DNA of 64,000 nt from CAWGJF01 sp963822905. GTDB lineage: Bacteria > Bacteroidota > Ignavibacteria > Ignavibacteriales > Ignavibacteriaceae. Within the stretch, counting starts at the first letter, position 1. Every line of letters begins with the position of its first letter. The notes beneath the pieces are model-generated. The model ran no database searches and had not been told where the DNA came from. It saw only the letters and a list, made by a program, of their open reading frames with translations. The position numbers and the translations under genes were made by a program. This document shows, in pieces, positions 53,361-62,661 of the stretch. The DNA lies in assembly GCA_963822905.1 (NCBI GenBank), contig CAWGJF010000007.1, positions 310,001 through 374,000 of the forward strand. The letters run 5' to 3'.

Positions 53361-54640
53361 TGAAAATTTTCTGGAACTTTTTTTACGATTTTCTTTTTCT
53401 GCCTATATTCTACGTGGTAATTAGTATAGGTGGAATATTTAACAAGAAAATCCGCGAGGGTATTAAGGGAAGAAAACGTTTATTCGAAGAATTAATTTTG
53501 AATGTTACCAGTCTGGACAGAACAAAAAGAAGAGTCTGGTTTCATTCATCTTCATTGGGTGAATTTGAACAGGCTAAACCGATTATAGAGCAATTAAAAA
53601 AGAATCCGAACATATACATTATAGTTTCATTCTTTTCACCTTCGGGTTATAAAAATTCAAGGAAGTATCCGAATGCTGATTTAATTACTTACATTGCCTT
53701 TGATACAAGAACAAACGCAAAAAAATTTCTTGATATCCTTAAACCTGATCTTGCCGTATTTATGCGATATGATATCTGGCCAAATCATATCTGGCAGATG
53801 AGTAATAAGAGAATACCTGTGTTCCTTGTTGATGCAACTATGAAAAAATCTTCGCCAAGAAAACTTCCTGTTATAAAATCATTTCACAAATCAGTTTTTA
53901 AAGAATTAACAAAGATATTAACTGTATCCAAAGCTGATGCCAATGGTTTCAAAAGTTTTGGCTGTGGCAATGATAAAGTTAGTGTTGTGGGTGACACAAG
54001 ATTTGATAGAGTTTACCAGAAAAGCTTATCGGCAAAAGAAAGAAATTTGATAAAAAGCTCTGTGCTTGAAGGGAAAAAAATATTTGTTGCCGGAAGCACC
54101 TGGGAGCAGGATGAAGAAGTTATTCTCCCGGCATTTATAAAGCTTGCCAAATTTGATAAGGATGTAATGATGATTATCGCTCCGCACGAACCAACTATTC
54201 TTCATCTTGAAAAAATTGAAAATGAATTTGCCGGGAATCTCAGTACGATCAGGTTTTCACATCTGAATAATTATTCTGATGAAAGAGTAATAATTATTGA
54301 TTCAATAGGTATTCTACTAACACTATACACTTACGCCAAAGTTGCATTTATCGGTGGAAGTTTTAAACAAAATGTACACAATGTTCTTGAAGCGGCTGTT
54401 TATGGTATCCCCGTTATTTACGGACCAAAGATTGAAAACTCGCAAGAGGCTGCTCACTTGATTGAGCATGGCGGAGGAATGATCATTAGTAATAAAAAAG
54501 AAGCTTACAGGAGAATGAGATCATTATTTTCTGATGAAAAACTTCGAGAAATGCGCGGGAAAAATGCTTTCGATTATGTACAAAATAACATTGGAACCAC
54601 CCAAAAAATAATTAATGAGTTTTCAAAACTCAGATCATAA
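53360..54640 (+). CDS. waaA: Kdo transferase WaaA
   Basis: A 426-residue 3-deoxy-D-manno-octulosonate transferase that adds Kdo to lipid A precursor at the inner membrane. It has an N-terminal membrane helix (FFYDFLFLPIFYVVISIGGIF), the acceptor-site motif HSSSLGEFEQAKPI with the catalytic Glu, FMRYDIWPN, SKADANGFKSFG, GSTWEQDEE and the C-terminal FIGGSFKQNVHNVLEAAVYGIPVIYGP. The ATG overlaps the preceding gene's stop (TAATG). Its presence supports an LPS-bearing outer membrane. Confidence 0.93.
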   Translation: MKIFWNFFYDFLFLPIFYVVISIGGIFNKKIREGIKGRKRLFEELILNVTSLDRTKRRVWFHSSSLGEFEQAKPIIEQLKKNPNIYIIVSFFSPSGYKNSRKYPNADLITYIAFDTRTNAKKFLDILKPDLAVFMRYDIWPNHIWQMSNKRIPVFLVDATMKKSSPRKLPVIKSFHKSVFKELTKILTVSKADANGFKSFGCGNDKVSVVGDTRFDRVYQKSLSAKERNLIKSSVLEGKKIFVAGSTWEQDEEVILPAFIKLAKFDKDVMMIIAPHEPTILHLEKIENEFAGNLSTIRFSHLNNYSDERVIIIDSIGILLTLYTYAKVAFIGGSFKQNVHNVLEAAVYGIPVIYGPKIENSQEAAHLIEHGGGMIISNKKEAYRRMRSLFSDEKLREMRGKNAFDYVQNNIGTTQKIINEFSKLRS

Positions 54641-54641
54641 G

Positions 54642-55148
54642 CTACTTGTATCGTTCCAAAAGAATTTTCACGTGGTGTTTTTCATGACCTGCAATAATCC
54701 AAAGAATTGCCCGAACTGTAATTGCAGATTCATTCGCTGTTCCTCTTTTGTTTAGCATTTCTTCAGAAAAACTCCTAAACATCAGAAGATTAGATTCTCT
54801 CAAAAGTCTGAACTCATAATTAAGTTCAGAAAGATTTCTTGAGTTAAAATTTCCTTCACTTACATAATCATCCTGTTCAAAACCCGGCAATGATTTTTTG
54901 TCTCCTCTTGCAATACACAAAGCGCGGTAAGCGAAAACTCTTTCAGTATCCAGTAAATGACCCACAACTTCTTTTACTGTCCATTTTCCGTCATCGTAAC
55001 TATAATTTCCTTTATGTTCAGAGAAAGAATTTAAAACTTCCTGTGTTTTTTTACTTTGATCATTTAAAATTCTTAAGATATCATTGCCCTCAATCTCTTT
55101 TATGTAAGTTTCATAATATGGGTTATAATCCCCGGAATTTGGTTTCAT
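54642..55148 (-). CDS. DinB-superfamily protein
   Basis: A 168-residue four-helix protein of the DinB/YfiT superfamily. Metal-binding histidines are expected in VVGHLLDTERVFAYRA and in IAGHEKHHVKILLERYK near the C terminus. These proteins are often thiol-dependent S-transferases or stress proteins; the substrate cannot be predicted. It follows the isoaspartyl peptidase gene by 13 nt on the same strand and is convergent with waaA (1-nt gap). Confidence 0.8.
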   Translation of the reverse strand: MKPNSGDYNPYYETYIKEIEGNDILRILNDQSKKTQEVLNSFSEHKGNYSYDDGKWTVKEVVGHLLDTERVFAYRALCIARGDKKSLPGFEQDDYVSEGNFNSRNLSELNYEFRLLRESNLLMFRSFSEEMLNKRGTANESAITVRAILWIIAGHEKHHVKILLERYK

Positions 55149-55161
55149 ATTTACTCCTTTA

Positions 55162-56118
55162 TTATTTCCAGATTTTTACTTCAAAAACTCCACCAGAAGT
55201 AGCAACACCTCTGAGCATACTACTTGTATTAAATTGAAAAGTATAATTATAATCTTTGTCAACAGCTATGATTCCCCCGGAATGTTTCGGTAAACGGATA
55301 AAAATCATTTCGTCTGCTGCATCTTCAAGATTCAATCCTTTATATTCCATTAAAGCAGAAATGTTGAAAGAAACAGTATTACGGATAAACAATTCTCCCT
55401 GACCGGTTGCAGAAACGCCGCAGGTTTTATTGTTTGCATAAGTTCCTGCATTCACAAGTGGAGAATCGCCGACTCTTCCGGGCCATTTATCTGTTAGTCC
55501 GCCGGTCGAAGTTGCCGCTGCAATGTTTCCAAACTGATCAATCGCCACGCAACCGACAGTTCCTTTTGGTTCACTTTCTTTCATTTTTTTCCACTGTTGA
55601 TAACGTCGCTCTACTCTGAAATAAGAATTATCAACAATCTCGACTCCAAGCTTTTTTCCCAGCTCATCTGCGCCTCTTCCTGCAAACAGAACGTGCGGAG
55701 TTTTTTCTTTTACAAGCCGTGCCAGTGTTATTGGATGTTTTATGATTGTAACTCCGGCAACTCCCCCGCAGGAAAGATCTCTTCCATCCATTATCGAGGC
55801 ATCCAGCTCGTTCTTTCCTTCGGAAGTAAATACTGCTCCTCTCCCAGCATTAAACAAAGAGTCCTCCTCAAAATATCTTACAACCTGCTCAACCGCATCA
55901 AGACTGCTGCCTCCATTTTCAAGAATTTTCTTTCCGATATTTAAACCTGATGTGAGTGAATTCAGGTACGCAGTTTTTTCAGCTTCAGGCATATTTGGAT
56001 CGAGTGTTCCCGCACCACCGTGCAGCACAATTGTGTATTTGACGTTTTGTGAAAATGCTGCTAATTGCAGAAAGATAAAAAGGAGAAGTATAATTTTAAT
56101 TTGCAAGAAGTGTTTCAT
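55162..56118 (-). CDS. Exported isoaspartyl peptidase / L-asparaginase (type III)
   Basis: A 318-residue Ntn-hydrolase of the IaaA family. After a signal peptide (IKIILLLFIFLQLAAFSQ) come YTIVLHGGAGTLDP, LNAGRGAVFTSEGKNELDASIMDG and the autoprocessing site GTVGCVAIDQFGNIAAATSTGG, where the Thr of GTVG becomes the N-terminal nucleophile. GRVGDSPLVNAGTYA and GVSATGQGE complete the active site. It would cleave isoaspartyl dipeptides or asparagine in the periplasm. Lies between a T9SS cargo gene and the DinB gene. Confidence 0.92.
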   Translation of the reverse strand: MKHFLQIKIILLLFIFLQLAAFSQNVKYTIVLHGGAGTLDPNMPEAEKTAYLNSLTSGLNIGKKILENGGSSLDAVEQVVRYFEEDSLFNAGRGAVFTSEGKNELDASIMDGRDLSCGGVAGVTIIKHPITLARLVKEKTPHVLFAGRGADELGKKLGVEIVDNSYFRVERRYQQWKKMKESEPKGTVGCVAIDQFGNIAAATSTGGLTDKWPGRVGDSPLVNAGTYANNKTCGVSATGQGELFIRNTVSFNISALMEYKGLNLEDAADEMIFIRLPKHSGGIIAVDKDYNYTFQFNTSSMLRGVATSGGVFEVKIWK

Positions 56119-56239
56119 CAGAATCCCTTATAAGCTTATTTCACAATGAAGTCTGAAATTTATGTGAATAACTTAGTGATCTTTATTGAAAAATACTTTC
56201 GGCCATTTGCTGATTCTTTAATATGCATACGGCAACTAC

Positions 56240-57784
56240 TTACTTCAACAAAACCATTTTTTTAGTTTCAACAAAAGAACCTGATCTTAACTGATAAAAG
56301 TAAACTCCCGATGGTAATCCAGTTCCGTCGAATTTGACTTCATATTCCCCTACAGGTTTATCTTCATTAATCAGGGTTGTTATTTCTCTTCCGAGGACAT
56401 CATAAACTTTTAATGTGATGTGTGTATTATCATTCCGTGCTTGACCCGAAATCTCAAATTTAATTCTTGTAGTTGGATTAAATGGGTTGGGATATGGGGC
56501 AAACAATTTAAAACTTCCTGGTGTTGGTGAATCTTTTTCATTTACTTCGGTTACTACACTTGTATCGCCCATATATATATATATCTTGCCTATGCCTTGC
56601 GGTACAAAAGGAATTTCAGCGATCGCTATGTCATTTACTCCATCTCCGTTAACATCTCCAGCCGCACCGATGAGCCTTCCAAATCCAGATGAAAGTCCTT
56701 CCCATTGCTTCGCAGGTAGTTCATACATCGTTGGTGAACCAAGCCACAGCTTAACATCCGGGTAGCCTGCAAGTGTCTGAATAAAAATATCGTTTAAGCC
56801 ATCACCGTTTACATCGCCTACCGGTGCATAGCTTGCTATATTAAGCGCTTCATTTTGTGTATTTAAACCTACATCCTGCAATGTATCCACAGGAAAGCTT
56901 CCGTGTAATATTGAGTTGTGCCAATAAAATGGATATATGCCTCCATACGCTATCATTAGTATATCGTCCCTACCGTCATTGTTTATATCTTTAATAATGT
57001 GCATTCTACCAATATCAAAAGTTTGTTCACTTTGATAAATGACCTGGTCTTCAATTAAATCCCAGTCAGAATTTCCAAGATAAAATTTCTGAAAAATTTC
57101 AGTGTAAGGCGGATTATATCCAATTGTACCATAAATCATAAGATCAGATATTCCATCCCCGTTAATATCGCCCGACTGTAACCCTGATATTCTTACATAA
57201 TTTATTGAATCACCTGAAATTGTATAATGTGGAATTGTATCGAATTCACTTTCAGTGTTATAAAAGTAATACCTATAGTACTGTCTGCCGTTCGCACTTT
57301 CAAAATATCCCAAATAAGTAAATTCATTTCTCCCATCACCGTTAAAGTCATTAATTCTAAATAATGTTCCACCATATTCGGGAGGAGAAAAAATCAAATC
57401 CGGAATGGAATCGAGCTGGCTGCCTCCCCAATAAACTTTCATTGTTATTATCAAGGCAGTATCATTTTTTTCAGCTAATATTATATCATCTTTCCCATCG
57501 TTATTTAAATCAATTGTAGTAATAGAATGAGCAAGGTTCATTGGTATTGCAACATCTACTGTCGTATCCATCGGGCTTCCACCAAAGAATACTAATGCTT
57601 GTTTTAATGAACAATCATATATCATTATGTCATCACAGCCATCATCGTTTTGGTCTCCAAGGGCATAAATTTCCTTGGTGTTTTGTGAAAGGTATATTCC
57701 ATCTTTTAAAAAAATCAGTGAATCAAATTGGGAATACAAAACAGAAGGAATAAACAAGAATAAAGAAATAGTAATTAATTTCAT
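56240..57784 (-). CDS. T9SS cargo with FG-GAP repeats
   Basis: A 514-residue secreted protein: signal peptide (MKLITISLFLFIPSVLYSQ), FG-GAP repeats across about 40-415 (DQNDDGCDDIMIYD, DLNNDGKDDIILAE, DVNGDGLNDIFIQ, DVNGDGVNDIAIAE) forming an integrin-alpha-like propeller, then a T9SS type A sorting domain (about 425-514, PYPNPFNPTTRIKF, ending KMVLLK). Residues about 443-452 (SGQARNDN) come from a palindrome-like insertion that other sorting domains here lack. Function unknown; adhesion-type roles are typical for the fold. Confidence 0.85.
   Translation of the reverse strand: MKLITISLFLFIPSVLYSQFDSLIFLKDGIYLSQNTKEIYALGDQNDDGCDDIMIYDCSLKQALVFFGGSPMDTTVDVAIPMNLAHSITTIDLNNDGKDDIILAEKNDTALIITMKVYWGGSQLDSIPDLIFSPPEYGGTLFRINDFNGDGRNEFTYLGYFESANGRQYYRYYFYNTESEFDTIPHYTISGDSINYVRISGLQSGDINGDGISDLMIYGTIGYNPPYTEIFQKFYLGNSDWDLIEDQVIYQSEQTFDIGRMHIIKDINNDGRDDILMIAYGGIYPFYWHNSILHGSFPVDTLQDVGLNTQNEALNIASYAPVGDVNGDGLNDIFIQTLAGYPDVKLWLGSPTMYELPAKQWEGLSSGFGRLIGAAGDVNGDGVNDIAIAEIPFVPQGIGKIYIYMGDTSVVTEVNEKDSPTPGSFKLFAPYPNPFNPTTRIKFEISGQARNDNTHITLKVYDVLGREITTLINEDKPVGEYEVKFDGTGLPSGVYFYQLRSGSFVETKKMVLLK
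56432..56452. repeat. Palindromic element within sorting domain gene
   Basis: ATTCCGTG-CTTGA-CCCGAAAT, an imperfect inverted repeat (6 of 8 pairs exact). It closely resembles the ATTCCGGGCTTGACCCGGAAT palindrome that I recall as a dispersed intergenic repeat in many bacterial genomes. Here it is inside a coding region and in frame. Confidence 0.55.
56571..56584. repeat. (AT)7 dinucleotide run in coding sequence
   Basis: Seven consecutive AT units in the FG-GAP/T9SS gene, encoding the IYIYM segment. Slippage here would shift the frame before the sorting domain. Confidence 0.6.
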
Positions 57785-57873
57785 TGAGAAATAACCCCTT
57801 TATAAAGTTCTCAACTGATTTAAACTTTTTAAGAATTAATTAAAGGTTAAAAGCAATATGGTAAACATTTGAT

Positions 57874-59073
57874 TTAGACTATTTTTTTTACAACCTCTCC
57901 AAGAATTTTCATTGCATCTTTTATCTGTGAATCAGAAATGTACGGCGCAGGGCCGAAACGTAAAACGTTTCCACGGTAGTCTGTCCAGACGTCTTTTTCT
58001 TTCAGCTTATCTGAGATTTTACCTGCCTGCTCTGTATAAAGAACCAGAAAGCCTGCTATGTTTTCTCTGGATACATTTATATCTCTTTTAATTATTTCAG
58101 GATCAAGATCGAGCATATCAAATTCTTCAATCATTATTCTTACCTGGTGCCGGCTTACTTCTCTCAAAAGTTCGGGCGTAAGATTCATTTCTTCAAAAAA
58201 ATGAAATACTCTTGCCCCGCGGTAGTTGCTCGTCGGATCATAAGTTGCTCCTGCAAACAAATCTCCTTTTTCTCCGTATAAAATTTCTCCCGGTTTCTTT
58301 TTAGCAGACATAACGCTGAACTCACTGAACCAGCCGGTTATAACGGGACGAAGATTGCAGTCTTTAGGGAATCTTAAAAAAGCATTCCCTTCACCAAGCT
58401 GGCAGTACTTGTATCCACCACCGGTAATAAAAGCATTCTGAAGATTATTTTCTTCAACTGAAAACGGAACAATATTGAGATGATGATATACATCCACAAG
58501 AAGATTGATTCCTTTTTTATCACAGACCTTTGCAAGTTCATTTAAGCCGGAAAGGATTAATCCTGAGTTGAAAAACACGGATGAAACATAAACTGCCACA
58601 GTATTTTCATTGCAGGCTGCAATAAGTTTTTCAACAACTTCGGAAACCGGAAGTGAAGGAACTTTCACAATTTCAATTCCTTCTTCGCTTAATCTATCCA
58701 TTTGTCTCCGGATCGAATGAAACTCTCCGTCAGTAGTGACAATACGAGGTTTATCTTTTAATGAAAATGCTGAAAATAATTTAATTAATAGATCGTGAGT
58801 ATTTGCTGCAAGAGTAATAAATCCTGATTTGTCCTCCAATAATTTTGAGTAACCCTGCTTTACTTCTTCAGCTTTTGCAAATGCTTTTTCCCATTTGTCA
58901 TCGACAAATTCTGCTGCATCATTCCATGCTTCCTGCTGAGCTTCAAAGCCACAGTCCGGCCACGCCTGGTGCGAATGCCCGGTAAACAACATTCTCTCTT
59001 CTACTCTGAACCTAGAATAAAACTTTGCTAGCTTGTTTGGCGATTCGTAAAGATCTCCCGGTTTGATTTTCAT
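57874..59073 (-). CDS. kynU: Kynureninase
   Basis: A 399-residue PLP enzyme that cleaves kynurenine to anthranilate and alanine. Recognisable are the start FYSRFRVEERMLFTGHSHQAWPD, the PLP phosphate region TLAANTHDLLIKLFSAF, LLVDVYHHLNIVPF with the cofactor Asp, the PLP lysine in GGGYKYCQLGEGNAFLRFP, and LRFGPAPYISDSQI at the C terminus. The ATG overlaps the kynA stop by 4 nt, so they are coupled. It is less similar to textbook kynureninases than kynA is to its family, but the context supports the call. Confidence 0.85.
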   Translation of the reverse strand: MKIKPGDLYESPNKLAKFYSRFRVEERMLFTGHSHQAWPDCGFEAQQEAWNDAAEFVDDKWEKAFAKAEEVKQGYSKLLEDKSGFITLAANTHDLLIKLFSAFSLKDKPRIVTTDGEFHSIRRQMDRLSEEGIEIVKVPSLPVSEVVEKLIAACNENTVAVYVSSVFFNSGLILSGLNELAKVCDKKGINLLVDVYHHLNIVPFSVEENNLQNAFITGGGYKYCQLGEGNAFLRFPKDCNLRPVITGWFSEFSVMSAKKKPGEILYGEKGDLFAGATYDPTSNYRGARVFHFFEEMNLTPELLREVSRHQVRIMIEEFDMLDLDPEIIKRDINVSRENIAGFLVLYTEQAGKISDKLKEKDVWTDYRGNVLRFGPAPYISDSQIKDAMKILGEVVKKIV

Positions 59074-59849
59074 TTACTAAAATCCTTCCTGACTTCCCAA
59101 AGTAATGGGAAAAATTTGATTGCCAAAGTTGTTATAAGGTATTTAACACCATCAGAACCGCCCGTTCCCTGTTTTGTCCCGATTGTTCTTTCAACCATCT
59201 TAATATGCCTGTAACGCCATTCCTGGAAACCTTCATCAAGATCTAAAAGAAATTCACAAAACTGTGCTATATTGTAATCACTGTTATAAATATCAATCAG
59301 AATATTTTTAAGTTCTGAAGATTGACTTTCATTCCCGTCTTTGATCATTTCATCAGTTACAGGATAATTATTCAATTTCAAAAATTGAAGAAAGACCTGC
59401 CAGAGTGAATCTTCATCAAATCTTTTTTGCAGTTTTTGTTTTTCTTCAGCAAGATTATCAAATCTTTTTAGAATGTTTTCATTTTTTTGTCCAAGAGCAA
59501 ACTCAAGTTCGCGGAACTGGAAAGATTGAAATCCGCTTGCAGATTCAAGCCTATCCCTGAAAGTTAAAAATTCCAGAGGTGTCATTGTTTCAAGTATATC
59601 CGTTTGGTGAACAAGTACTTTAAGAATTGTTAAAACTCTTTTCATTGTGTGGAGCGATCTCGGCAGATCATTTTTCAACAAAAGCTTTTTCAGATAATCC
59701 AGCTCGTGAAGCATTTCTTTAAACCATAATTCATACGACTGATGGATCACAATAAAAAGCATTTCATCGTGATCCGGTCCCTTTGAAAGCGGAATTTGCA
59801 TATTGAGGAGATCGTCAAGCTTCAAATATTCTGAGTAAGTCAAAGGCAT
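59070..59849 (-). CDS. kynA: Tryptophan 2,3-dioxygenase
   Basis: A 259-residue heme dioxygenase that opens the indole ring of tryptophan to N-formylkynurenine, the first step of the kynurenine pathway. Conserved blocks are LTYSEYLKLDDLLNMQIPLS, DEMLFIVIHQSYELWFKEMLHEL, TPLEFLTFRDRLESASGFQSFQFRELE, and the heme/substrate region YRHIKMVERTIGTKQGTGGSDGVKYL with the axial His. Length is normal. It forms an operon with kynU. The formamidase (kynB) is not in the window. Confidence 0.94.
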   Translation of the reverse strand: MPLTYSEYLKLDDLLNMQIPLSKGPDHDEMLFIVIHQSYELWFKEMLHELDYLKKLLLKNDLPRSLHTMKRVLTILKVLVHQTDILETMTPLEFLTFRDRLESASGFQSFQFRELEFALGQKNENILKRFDNLAEEKQKLQKRFDEDSLWQVFLQFLKLNNYPVTDEMIKDGNESQSSELKNILIDIYNSDYNIAQFCEFLLDLDEGFQEWRYRHIKMVERTIGTKQGTGGSDGVKYLITTLAIKFFPLLWEVRKDFSK

Positions 59850-59851
59850 AA

Positions 59852-60403
59852 TTATTTCCTGTTGATGATTTCTTTAGCTTTTTCTTTGTCAGTAGAATAT
59901 GAAAATGCACTGATAATCAAATGTGAATTGTTGGGATCAACTACTTTCGGGTATAATAATTCGAGAGATTTCAACTGCCCGTTGGAATAAGAAAACTCAT
60001 TGATAACACGAATTATTTGGTTGACTGTATAGAAGTTATATCTTGATGATAATTCAACAATTGAAAGCTGATCTTCTTCAAATGATGCATTTTTAATGCT
60101 TTCAATTAATTGGTTAAATTCTTCCTCACTTATAGGGACAGGTCCCTCAACTTCATGCTGACCGTGAGGTCGCGGAACCGGAATTGCAAGTAACAAGTTG
60201 TAGGTTTCAATAAGAATATCCTTGGCTTTTACATAATCTCTGTAATTTAGTTTTGTAAGATATTCGCGTTCAAGAGTTTCTAAGTTTTTGGAAATTTTAT
60301 GGACTAATTTTCCGGGATCTTCTTTATGATTGAAATGTGATTCATTGTTCTGTGCAAAAACTAAAGTGCTAATGAAAATAAGAGCGACTAGAATGATTTT
60401 CAT
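59852..60403 (-). CDS. Exported DUF4476 protein
   Basis: A 183-residue exported protein (leader KIILVALIFISTLVFAQ). The C-terminal half (about 92-180: PISEEEFNQLIESIKNASFEEDQLSIVE, NFYTVNQIIRVINEFSYSNGQLKSLELLYPKVVDPNN) fits the DUF4476 domain common in Bacteroidota and in eukaryotic DUF4476 proteins. It has no known activity. It lies 2 nt before kynA and 14 nt after the S46 peptidase gene, so it may share transcripts with both. Confidence 0.75.
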   Translation of the reverse strand: MKIILVALIFISTLVFAQNNESHFNHKEDPGKLVHKISKNLETLEREYLTKLNYRDYVKAKDILIETYNLLLAIPVPRPHGQHEVEGPVPISEEEFNQLIESIKNASFEEDQLSIVELSSRYNFYTVNQIIRVINEFSYSNGQLKSLELLYPKVVDPNNSHLIISAFSYSTDKEKAKEIINRK

Positions 60404-60417
60404 TTTTTCTCCTTGGT

Positions 60418-62550
60418 TTAATTTATTTTAACATTAGTGATTTCGTTATAAAGTCTTTCGGTTTTATAAATATGGCGCATCGCTTCAAGCATTGCTGACA
60501 CAGTAACGCCCACTGTCCTGTTAGCTTCGGTAGTGTAAATATAGTTCCCCGGTAGGCTTTCAATATTGCCGTCAAAAGCTAATCCAATTACTTTGCCATT
60601 TTTGTTTACCATTGCGCTTCCCGAATTGCCACCGATAATATCATTGGTAGAAACAAAATCGAGAGGTGTGCTCAAATTAAAATCTTCAGGAAGGTTTTCC
60701 CAATAATCAGGTAAGTTAAAAGGAAACTTTTTATCAAATGAATAATACCTGTCAAGCGAACCATAGAAAGTTGTTTTATACGGAGCGCAGGTTCCGTTGT
60801 AATCATACCCTTTAACAAATCCATCCGAAATGCGAAGTGTTCCTGTTGCATCAGGTGGAATACTTTCACCATAAACTTTATACAAAGCTTCCCCTAAAAG
60901 CTGATTATTAATTTCATCTTTCTGCTGCAGCTTTGAGCTTTGCTCCTGTAATTCATTCAGTCTGTCCTGAGTTTCAATAACAAAATAAATAAAAGGATCA
61001 TCAGAGTTTAGAACAGAATCTGCACCTTCCTCTGCTAATTTTTCCAGGCTTTCTTTACTCGTCATACTGCATTTTGACAAAAGATATTCAACAGCATCTT
61101 TGCCGGTTTTTCCATCGAGCAAATGTTTTACAAGCAGGTGTTCCTGACCAAGATCATTCAATAACATATTTACCATTACTAAAACTTTTTCTTTTTCTAA
61201 TTCACCATCAAATGCCGAGGGCCAGATACTCTCAACAGCAGTAAGATAATCTTCTTTTGTAAAAGAACTGTCTTGTCTGCTTTCAGATATTTTGAAATTT
61301 TTTGCATAACCAACAAGGTTGTTTGCAAAAACCAGGTAAGATGGAGACCAGTAGGGATTAATATTATACACAAACAATTCATTAGTATAATTTGAAACCT
61401 GTTCTCTTGATTCTTCAATTTCATTCCAGATTTGTCCGTATTTTTTATTTAGTTCTGGATTGGATTGAACTGCATTTTTAAAATTCTTTTCAAAGTCTTT
61501 TTTGCGTGCAATCAGGTAGGGGTCAAGCAATGCTTTATATGTTCCCTTATAAACTTTCAACGCATTACCAACTGAATACAATCTTGCGATCAGTCTTGTA
61601 TCTTCAGCATTTGTTTCCTCAACTCTTTTTTCTAAAATTTTATACAGATCACTAAACAAACTTGTTAACATAGGATAGTAATAATCACGTGCATATTTTA
61701 TTTGCGCGATTGTATGAATTCGGTCGGTCTTTCCGGGGTTTCCAACTACAAAGACCGGCTCATTTTCGTAAACAGGTTCCTCACTCCATTGAAAATAATA
61801 TTCACATTTAACAGGATTTCCATCTTCGTCATAAGCACGGAGGAATGCACAATCCAGACCATAACGTGGATATGTGAAATTATCATAATCGCCACCAAGT
61901 TTTGCAACCCAGAGCTCGGGAACAAAAACCAATCTTATATCAGAATACCGTTTATATCCATATAAGGAAAACCTTCCACCCTGGTAAAGTGAAACAACTT
62001 TGAACCAAAGTTCAGTGTGAAGGTTTGTATAGGATTCTGTTATTTCTGAAATCTTTCTATTCTTCTGTAAAATTTTTGCTGAATCACTTTCTACTGAATC
62101 CATGGCCATTTTTATTTCATCTGTGACATCTTTAATCAAAAGAAGTTGATCAACATAGAGCCCGGGAATTTTTCTTTCATCTTCACGAGTTTCAGCATAA
62201 AATCCATTCTTCAGTAGATCTTCACCTTCGTTCTGAATATTGGGAAGTATTCCCCGCACACAATGATGATTTGTCATAATTAATCCGTCTGCAGATTCAA
62301 AGGAAGCGGTACAACCATTCCCAAATTTTAATGCTGATTTTTGTAAAGTATCAAGCCAGCCGGATGTTGGTTTGAAATTATATTCCTGTTCGAAATATTT
62401 TAAAGGTGCATTTTCAAATGTCCACATCTTTCCCATATCAAAACGCTGAGCCTTAACAGTATCGGCATTAATTCCATAATCAGATGATTGCGCAAATAAA
62501 TTCGAAATGAAAAGAAAAAAGATCAATGAAAGGAAAACTATTTTATTCAT
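60418..62550 (-). CDS. S46-family dipeptidyl-peptidase (DPP7/DPP11-like)
   Basis: A 710-residue periplasmic serine peptidase of family S46, which releases dipeptides from oligopeptide N termini and feeds amino-acid catabolism. Signal peptide MNKIVFLSLIFFLFISNLFAQ supports the ATG at 62550 over an in-frame extension to 62637. The catalytic His is in LIMTNHHCVRG, the Asp in the DYDNFTYPRYGLDCAF region, and the Ser in IIGGNSGSAMVNKNGKVIGLAFDGN. The residue before the Ser motif that sets DPP7/DPP11 specificity could not be aligned by eye. It lies upstream of the kyn genes. Confidence 0.93.
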   Translation of the reverse strand: MNKIVFLSLIFFLFISNLFAQSSDYGINADTVKAQRFDMGKMWTFENAPLKYFEQEYNFKPTSGWLDTLQKSALKFGNGCTASFESADGLIMTNHHCVRGILPNIQNEGEDLLKNGFYAETREDERKIPGLYVDQLLLIKDVTDEIKMAMDSVESDSAKILQKNRKISEITESYTNLHTELWFKVVSLYQGGRFSLYGYKRYSDIRLVFVPELWVAKLGGDYDNFTYPRYGLDCAFLRAYDEDGNPVKCEYYFQWSEEPVYENEPVFVVGNPGKTDRIHTIAQIKYARDYYYPMLTSLFSDLYKILEKRVEETNAEDTRLIARLYSVGNALKVYKGTYKALLDPYLIARKKDFEKNFKNAVQSNPELNKKYGQIWNEIEESREQVSNYTNELFVYNINPYWSPSYLVFANNLVGYAKNFKISESRQDSSFTKEDYLTAVESIWPSAFDGELEKEKVLVMVNMLLNDLGQEHLLVKHLLDGKTGKDAVEYLLSKCSMTSKESLEKLAEEGADSVLNSDDPFIYFVIETQDRLNELQEQSSKLQQKDEINNQLLGEALYKVYGESIPPDATGTLRISDGFVKGYDYNGTCAPYKTTFYGSLDRYYSFDKKFPFNLPDYWENLPEDFNLSTPLDFVSTNDIIGGNSGSAMVNKNGKVIGLAFDGNIESLPGNYIYTTEANRTVGVTVSAMLEAMRHIYKTERLYNEITNVKIN

Positions 62551-62661
62551 TTGTATGCTCTGGATTTTTGAAGGATAAAATATTTTAGATTTTTTTTTGG
62601 TGTTTAAAGTTATTAAAAACTTTAATTCGGAGCACAATGAGATGATATTACAAGGGTATGT

